Shown piece after piece: positions 59,667 to 64,000 of a DNA stretch of 64,000 nucleotides. Each line of letters begins with the position of its first letter. Position 1 is the first letter of the stretch. The notes under the pieces are model-generated. The model had not been told where the DNA came from, did no database searches, and worked only from the letters and a program-made list of their open reading frames with translations. The stretch comes from CADCVW01 sp964251385 (lineage in GTDB: Bacteria; Pseudomonadota; Alphaproteobacteria; Sphingomonadales; Sphingomonadaceae). The DNA is taken from NCBI GenBank assembly GCA_964251385.1, contig CAXUJK010000006.1, forward strand, positions 1 to 64,000, given 5' to 3'. A program made the position numbers and the translations under genes.

Positions 59667-61929
59667 TAAATGTATCGGCCTCGTAGGACGCAGTGGCGGG
59701 GCCGTGCTGGCGAACCGGTGAACCGCGACTGTATCGTGCGCGCTCCGACTGGGGTTTGCTTCGTACCGGGCGCGGCCGCTCGCGCCAAGGATGATCGCCG
59801 ACGCGCGCGGCGACGGTTTCGACGTGCGGCCGCTCACCCAGGGATATGGCGAGCCCACCCGTGCGTGCCGACAGGTTCCGGTCGACCTTGAGCCAGCGCG
59901 GGGTGCAGCCGGGCGGCAGGCGGCGGTCGGCGACGACGATATCGGCCGCGGCGCACGCTGCGATCATCTCGCGCCAAGGGACGAGATAGCCCGACCGGGT
60001 GGCGAGCACGCGCCATGTGCGCCCACTCTCCGCCGACACGTCCGGCGCGACGTCGAACAGGCACAGGTCGCGGCTGCAGCGCGCCTCGGGCAGTTCGGAG
60101 ATCGCGGACAGCGTGCCGTCATAGCCCGACACTTCGCTCAGCATGTCGCGGACGTAATCGCCCGCGCGGTTGCGAAGGATCGCCATGCCGCCGTCGGCAC
60201 GGCGGATCGCGAGGTGGCGGCCGTCGCCCGTAATGATGATGTCGGGCGGAGGCGTGGCGAGCGCCCAGACCGCGCCCGCGACGAACGGGATGAGCCCGAG
60301 CCTGCGCGCGCGCGTCCGCCACAAGGCGATCCACAAGCCGCCGACGATCATCAGCGCGAACGCCCCGCGCGGCATCGACGGCATGAGCGCCACCGCCCCC
60401 GGCGCGGATGCGATGAAGTGCGCGATCCACAGCAGGAACGTGAGCGCCTGTTCCGCCAACCACCATGCGGGCAGCCCGAGCCCGGCGAGATCGAGCAACA
60501 GCGCAACCGCTTCCAGAGGCATGATGACGAAGGTGGTGAGCGGGATGGCGACGATGTTGGCGAGCGCGCCCAGCATGCCGGCCTGGTGAAAGTGGAACAG
60601 CGCGATCGGCGCGAGCGCGACCTCGACCGCGACGCCGGTCACGAACAGCGTGAAAACGATGCGGGCGAAGCGCCGGACCACTCCTTCCTCGCGGCGTTCG
60701 ACGAGCCTGCGCATGCGCGGATGTTCGTGCAGCGCGACGATCGCGGTGACCGCCGCGAAACTCAGCTGGAAGCTCGGACCCGCAAGGCTTTCGGGCCAGA
60801 ACAGCAGCACGACGATGGCGCCGGTCGCGACGAGGCGCAGCGTCATCGCCTCGCGCCCGAGCGCGAGTCCGCCGAGCACGAGCAGCGCGGCGATGCACGA
60901 CCGGACGGTCGGCACTTCCGCGCCCGACAGCAATGTGTAGCCGATCCCGGCGGCGGCTCCAACGCCGGCGGCGATCAGCACGAGGGGCAGGCGCAGCGCG
61001 AGCGTCGGGCTGAGCGCGAGCAGGCGGAGCGCCAGAAGCATCGTCGCACCGACCATCGCGGTGACGTGCAGCCCGCTGATCGACAGCAGGTGGGACAGCC
61101 CGCTGCGCCGCATCGCCTCCGCGTCCGCTTCGGGCAACGCGCCGCGATCGCCGGTCACGAACGACGCCGCGACCGCGCCTTCCGCGCCGTCCACCCGCTT
61201 GAGGATGTGCGCGGTCAGCCGTGCGCGCCACACGCCGAGCGTTGCCCAGAACCCGGTGGGCGGATCGCGCGCGACAACCTTGGGCGGCTCGAACGCGCGG
61301 CCCGTGGCGCCGATGCCCTTGAACCAAGCGGTGCGCGCGAAGTCGTAGCCACCGGGAACGGACATGGGCGCGGGCGGCATCAGGCGGGCGCGCACGGACA
61401 CGGTCGTGCCGGGCGCGAGATCGATCGTGCGGTCCGGATCGGGAACGTTGACGCGAACGCGGGGCGGCAGCTTGGCCTCGGGTTTGGGCGCAAGCAGCAG
61501 GCGCACGTCGCCCTGCGCCGGCAGCGGCTCGACCGCTTCGATCACGGCGGTGAACTCCGCGATCGTCGGGCGGTCGAGCCGCGGCGCCGCGACCTGTTCG
61601 GCGCGCCACCATATGAGCGCGCATCCGAGCGCCGCGGCGAGCGCGAAAACGATCGTCGTCCGGCCCGTCCGTGTGTGGCCAAGCGCGTAGCCGATGCAGG
61701 CGAGCGCGCCCATCGCGCACAGGAAAGCCGTCCATCCCGGTTGGGAAGGGAGCACCGCCCATGCCGTGATCCCCGCGCCGATCGCGACGGGCAGCCACAG
61801 CGGCAGCTGCTCCCGCTCCGCGTCCAGCCATGCCTCGACGCCCGCCGACACGTTCGGCAACCGCCGGACGCCAAGCGTTGGAAGCGCGCGGGTCGCTATG
61901 CTAGGGGCGCTGGACGCAGTGCCGACCAT
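59620..61929 (-). CDS. comEC: ComEC/Rec2-type DNA uptake channel
   Basis: The product is ~769 aa from the ATG at 61929 (an ATG at 61947 is possible but enters gltX). After a short N-terminal region come hydrophobic helices (LPLWLPVAIGAGITAWAVLP), the DUF4131 domain (~50-190) and the Competence domain with RRSGLSHLLSISGLHVTAMVG near residue 280 and many helices to ~560. The C-terminal part is short and lacks a full metallo-beta-lactamase motif. The protein carries transforming DNA across the inner membrane. No other competence gene is in the window. It ends 47 bases inside the receptor gene. Confidence 0.9.
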   Translation of the reverse strand: MVGTASSAPSIATRALPTLGVRRLPNVSAGVEAWLDAEREQLPLWLPVAIGAGITAWAVLPSQPGWTAFLCAMGALACIGYALGHTRTGRTTIVFALAAALGCALIWWRAEQVAAPRLDRPTIAEFTAVIEAVEPLPAQGDVRLLLAPKPEAKLPPRVRVNVPDPDRTIDLAPGTTVSVRARLMPPAPMSVPGGYDFARTAWFKGIGATGRAFEPPKVVARDPPTGFWATLGVWRARLTAHILKRVDGAEGAVAASFVTGDRGALPEADAEAMRRSGLSHLLSISGLHVTAMVGATMLLALRLLALSPTLALRLPLVLIAAGVGAAAGIGYTLLSGAEVPTVRSCIAALLVLGGLALGREAMTLRLVATGAIVVLLFWPESLAGPSFQLSFAAVTAIVALHEHPRMRRLVERREEGVVRRFARIVFTLFVTGVAVEVALAPIALFHFHQAGMLGALANIVAIPLTTFVIMPLEAVALLLDLAGLGLPAWWLAEQALTFLLWIAHFIASAPGAVALMPSMPRGAFALMIVGGLWIALWRTRARRLGLIPFVAGAVWALATPPPDIIITGDGRHLAIRRADGGMAILRNRAGDYVRDMLSEVSGYDGTLSAISELPEARCSRDLCLFDVAPDVSAESGRTWRVLATRSGYLVPWREMIAACAAADIVVADRRLPPGCTPRWLKVDRNLSARTGGLAISLGERPHVETVAARVGDHPWRERPRPVRSKPQSERARYSRGSPVRQHGPATASYEADTFNDRASATGDPAPNAR

Positions 61930-61938
61930 CGGCGAACC

Positions 61939-63381
61939 ATGGAGCATCGGCGCTTGGGCGCAAGGCAAACTTCCGGCCCTGTGGTCACGCGCTTCGCGCC
62001 GTCGCCGACGGGTTTCCTGCATATCGGCGGCGCGCGCACCGCGTTGTTCAACCTGCTGTTCGCGCGCCGGCACGGGGGCAAGTTCCTGCTGCGCATCGAA
62101 GACACGGACGCGGCCAGATCGACGCAGCCCGCGATCGACGCAATCCTGGAAGGCATGCGCTGGCTTGCACTCGACTGGGACGGCGAGCCGGTAATGCAGT
62201 CCGCGCGCGCGTCACGCCACGCGGAAGTCGCGGCGGCGATGCTGGGGTCCGGCCATGCCTATCGCTGCTACGCGACGGCAGCGGAGCTGGAGACGATGCG
62301 CGCGGAGCAGCGCGCGGCCAAGCTGCCGATGCGCTATGACGGGCGCTGGCGCGATCGCGAGCCGGGCGCGGAGCAGAATGGGCAGCCCTTCGTGGTCCGC
62401 CTGCGCGCGCACCGTGACGGCGAGACCGTCATCGACGACGCGGTCCAGGGTCGCGTCACCGTATCCAACGCCGAGCTCGACGACATGGTCCTGCTGCGGT
62501 CGGACGGAACGCCGACCTACATGCTCGCGGTCGTGGTGGACGACCACGACATGGGCGTGACGCACGTCATTCGCGGCGACGACCATCTCAACAATGCGTT
62601 TCGGCAGCTCGGCATCGTGGATGCCATGGCGTGGCCCCGACCCGTTTACGGCCACCTGCCGCTGCTGCACGGATCGGACGGGGCCAAGCTGTCCAAGCGG
62701 CACGGTGCGTTGAGCGTCGAGGCGTATCGTGACGAGATGGGAATCCTCCCCGAGGCGTTGGAAAATTACCTGCTGCGGCTCGGCTGGGGCCATGGGGACG
62801 ACGAGATCATTTCCCGAGACGACGCGGTGCGCTGGTTCGATCTGGCCGACGTGGGCCGCGCGCCCTCGCGGTTCGACGTCAAGAAGCTGGAGCACATCAA
62901 CGGCCACTACCTACGCGAAGCCGACGACGAGCGGCTCGCCGCCTTGGTGGCGCCGCGGCTGAGCGGGTCGACGAGCGAGGAAGACGGCGCGCTGCTCGTC
63001 CGCGCGATGCCAGAGCTCAAGAAGCGCGCAAAGGATCTGGGCGAGCTTGCCGACGGCGCGGCGTTCCTGTTCGCACCTCGCCCGCTGGCGATGGACGCGG
63101 CCGCCGCGGCGCTGCTAGACGGGGGCGCGGCCGAACTCCTTGCCCGCCTCCATCGACGGCTGTCGCAGGTCGTCACATGGAGCGCGGAAGACCTGGAGAC
63201 GGCGGTGCGGGAGGTGTCGGAAGAGGCCGGGGTCAAGCTCGGCAAGGTGGCGCAGCCGTTGCGCGCCGCGTTGACGGGCCGCGCGACCTCGCCCGGAATA
63301 TTCGACGTGCTCCTGCTCCTCGGCCGCGAGACCAGTCTCGCGCGCATTGCGGACCGGAGTCCCCAAGGAGCTGACGCATGA
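61939..63381 (+). CDS. gltX: Glutamyl-tRNA synthetase
   Basis: The product is 480 aa from an ATG at 61939, or 466 aa from a GTG at 61981 (VVTRFAPSPTGFLHIGG, the usual family start). The class I HIGH motif is FAPSPTGFLHIGG, the adenylate region LRIEDTDAARS, and the KMSKS equivalent is AKLSKRHGALSVEAY. It charges tRNA-Glu. It is divergent from comEC with almost no gap, and gltA starts inside its stop codon. Confidence 0.94.
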   Translation: MEHRRLGARQTSGPVVTRFAPSPTGFLHIGGARTALFNLLFARRHGGKFLLRIEDTDAARSTQPAIDAILEGMRWLALDWDGEPVMQSARASRHAEVAAAMLGSGHAYRCYATAAELETMRAEQRAAKLPMRYDGRWRDREPGAEQNGQPFVVRLRAHRDGETVIDDAVQGRVTVSNAELDDMVLLRSDGTPTYMLAVVVDDHDMGVTHVIRGDDHLNNAFRQLGIVDAMAWPRPVYGHLPLLHGSDGAKLSKRHGALSVEAYRDEMGILPEALENYLLRLGWGHGDDEIISRDDAVRWFDLADVGRAPSRFDVKKLEHINGHYLREADDERLAALVAPRLSGSTSEEDGALLVRAMPELKKRAKDLGELADGAAFLFAPRPLAMDAAAAALLDGGAAELLARLHRRLSQVVTWSAEDLETAVREVSEEAGVKLGKVAQPLRAALTGRATSPGIFDVLLLLGRETSLARIADRSPQGADA

Positions 63382-64000
63382 CCGACACGCCCGCAAATAA
63401 CGCCGCCGCGCTCGACTATGACGGTCGGGATTTCACCTACCCGGTGATGTCCGGCACGGTCGGTCCCGACGTTATCGATATCCGCAAGCTGTATGCACAG
63501 ACGGGCGCGTTCACCTACGATCCCGGATTCACTTCGACCGCCGCATGCGAATCGGCGATCACGTATATCGACGGCGACGAAGGTATATTGCTCCATCGCG
63601 GCTACCCGATCGATCAGCTCGCGCAGAATTCGAGCTTTATGGAAGTCTCCTACCTGCTGCTCAACGGCGAGCTGCCCGACGAGGCGACGCTCGAAAAGTT
63701 CAGCTACACGATCACGCGGCACACGATGGTGCACGAACAGCTCGCCGGCTTCATGCGCGGGTTTCGGCGCGACGCGCACCCGATGGCGGTGATGTGCGGC
63801 GTCGTCGGCGCATTGTCCGCCTTCTACCATGATTCAACGGACATCACCGACCCGTACCAGCGCATGGTCGCCAGCCACCGGCTGATCGCCAAGATGCCCA
63901 CGATCGCGGCGATGGCGTACAAGTACACGGTCGGGCAGCCGTTCATGTATCCGGACAACGGGCTGAGCTACACTGGCAATTTCCTGCGCATGACGTTCGG
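63378..64000 (+). CDS. gltA: Citrate synthase, partial (5' end)
   Basis: The first ~207 codons are visible; the gene runs off the right edge. MTDTPANNAAALDYDGRDFTYPVMSGTVG is a family start, followed by FTYDPGFTSTAACESAITYIDGDEGILLHRGYPIDQLA and GELPDEATLEKF. The AAGGAG ribosome binding site lies 7 bases before the ATG, which overlaps the gltX stop (ATGA). The enzyme joins oxaloacetate and acetyl-CoA in the citric acid cycle. The active-site His and Asp lie outside the window. Confidence 0.95.
   Translation, partial: MTDTPANNAAALDYDGRDFTYPVMSGTVGPDVIDIRKLYAQTGAFTYDPGFTSTAACESAITYIDGDEGILLHRGYPIDQLAQNSSFMEVSYLLLNGELPDEATLEKFSYTITRHTMVHEQLAGFMRGFRRDAHPMAVMCGVVGALSAFYHDSTDITDPYQRMVASHRLIAKMPTIAAMAYKYTVGQPFMYPDNGLSYTGNFLRMTF

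Overview
The window is a high-GC chromosomal segment from an alphaproteobacterium, most likely a Sphingomonas-like member of the Sphingomonadales. Four things point there: the ppiD / trpG / lexA / comEC / gltX / gltA neighbourhood; a ChpT-type histidine phosphotransferase beside the chemotaxis genes; a short (437 aa) prolyl-tRNA synthetase of the alphaproteobacterial kind; and a lexA operator of the alphaproteobacterial GTTC-N7-GTTC type. Genes are densely packed with many ATGA, GTGA or TTGA stop/start overlaps. I see no prophage, insertion sequence, CRISPR array, tRNA or rRNA.

Layout. 1-3360: the end of a DUF2382 stress protein, a large DUF262-HNH-AlbA_2 fusion protein (a candidate single-gene defence nuclease), and rnpB (RNase P RNA). 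3361-9992: an amidase and a compact chemotaxis operon read leftward (chpT, cheA, cheW, cheY, cheB, cheR). 10305-12913: rluD, rpoH, mtgA. 12919-15474: a frameshifted, AT-rich GrlR-like gene, ybaB, dnaX and the SRP RNA. 15511-18070: a ferredoxin and two tandem cysteine desulfurases. 18145-22778: an alpha/beta hydrolase, two small proteins, a threonine dehydratase-like enzyme, and a polyamine pair (ornithine/lysine decarboxylase plus a deoxyhypusine synthase-like protein). 22775-30254: a secreted protein, an RNA methyltransferase, nnr, a lipoprotein, ispE, a TPR protein and ETF-ubiquinone oxidoreductase. 30346-34059: a divergent uracil-DNA glycosylase carrying a palindromic repeat in frame, a lytic transglycosylase and a radical SAM protein. 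34156-43615: acyl-CoA synthetase, dnaE, an LprI-like lipoprotein, the lipoprotein exporter genes lolD and lolC/E, and proS.

43967-48777 looks like a metal or stress module: a lipoprotein, mntH, two paralogous Tat-exported ferritin-like proteins, and a divergent Crp/Fnr regulator. 48755-55128: pyrG, secG, tpiA, ppiD, trpG and SOS-controlled lexA. 55142-64000: a secreted protein, a subclass B3 metallo-beta-lactamase gene split by an in-frame stop, a GFA protein, a TonB-dependent receptor with a Gly/Arg-rich insert, comEC, gltX and the start of gltA.

The most unusual signals are: (i) a dispersed palindromic repeat family with one copy translated inside the glycosylase gene; (ii) two genes broken by single lesions (GrlR-like frameshift, metallo-beta-lactamase nonsense codon); (iii) the DUF262-AlbA_2 fusion abutting rnpB; and (iv) trpG standing alone between ppiD and lexA, where related genomes, as I recall them, carry more trp and moa genes. 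No unmistakably new multigene system is visible. The DUF262-AlbA_2 gene and the ferritin-like/MntH/Crp module are the best candidates for follow-up.
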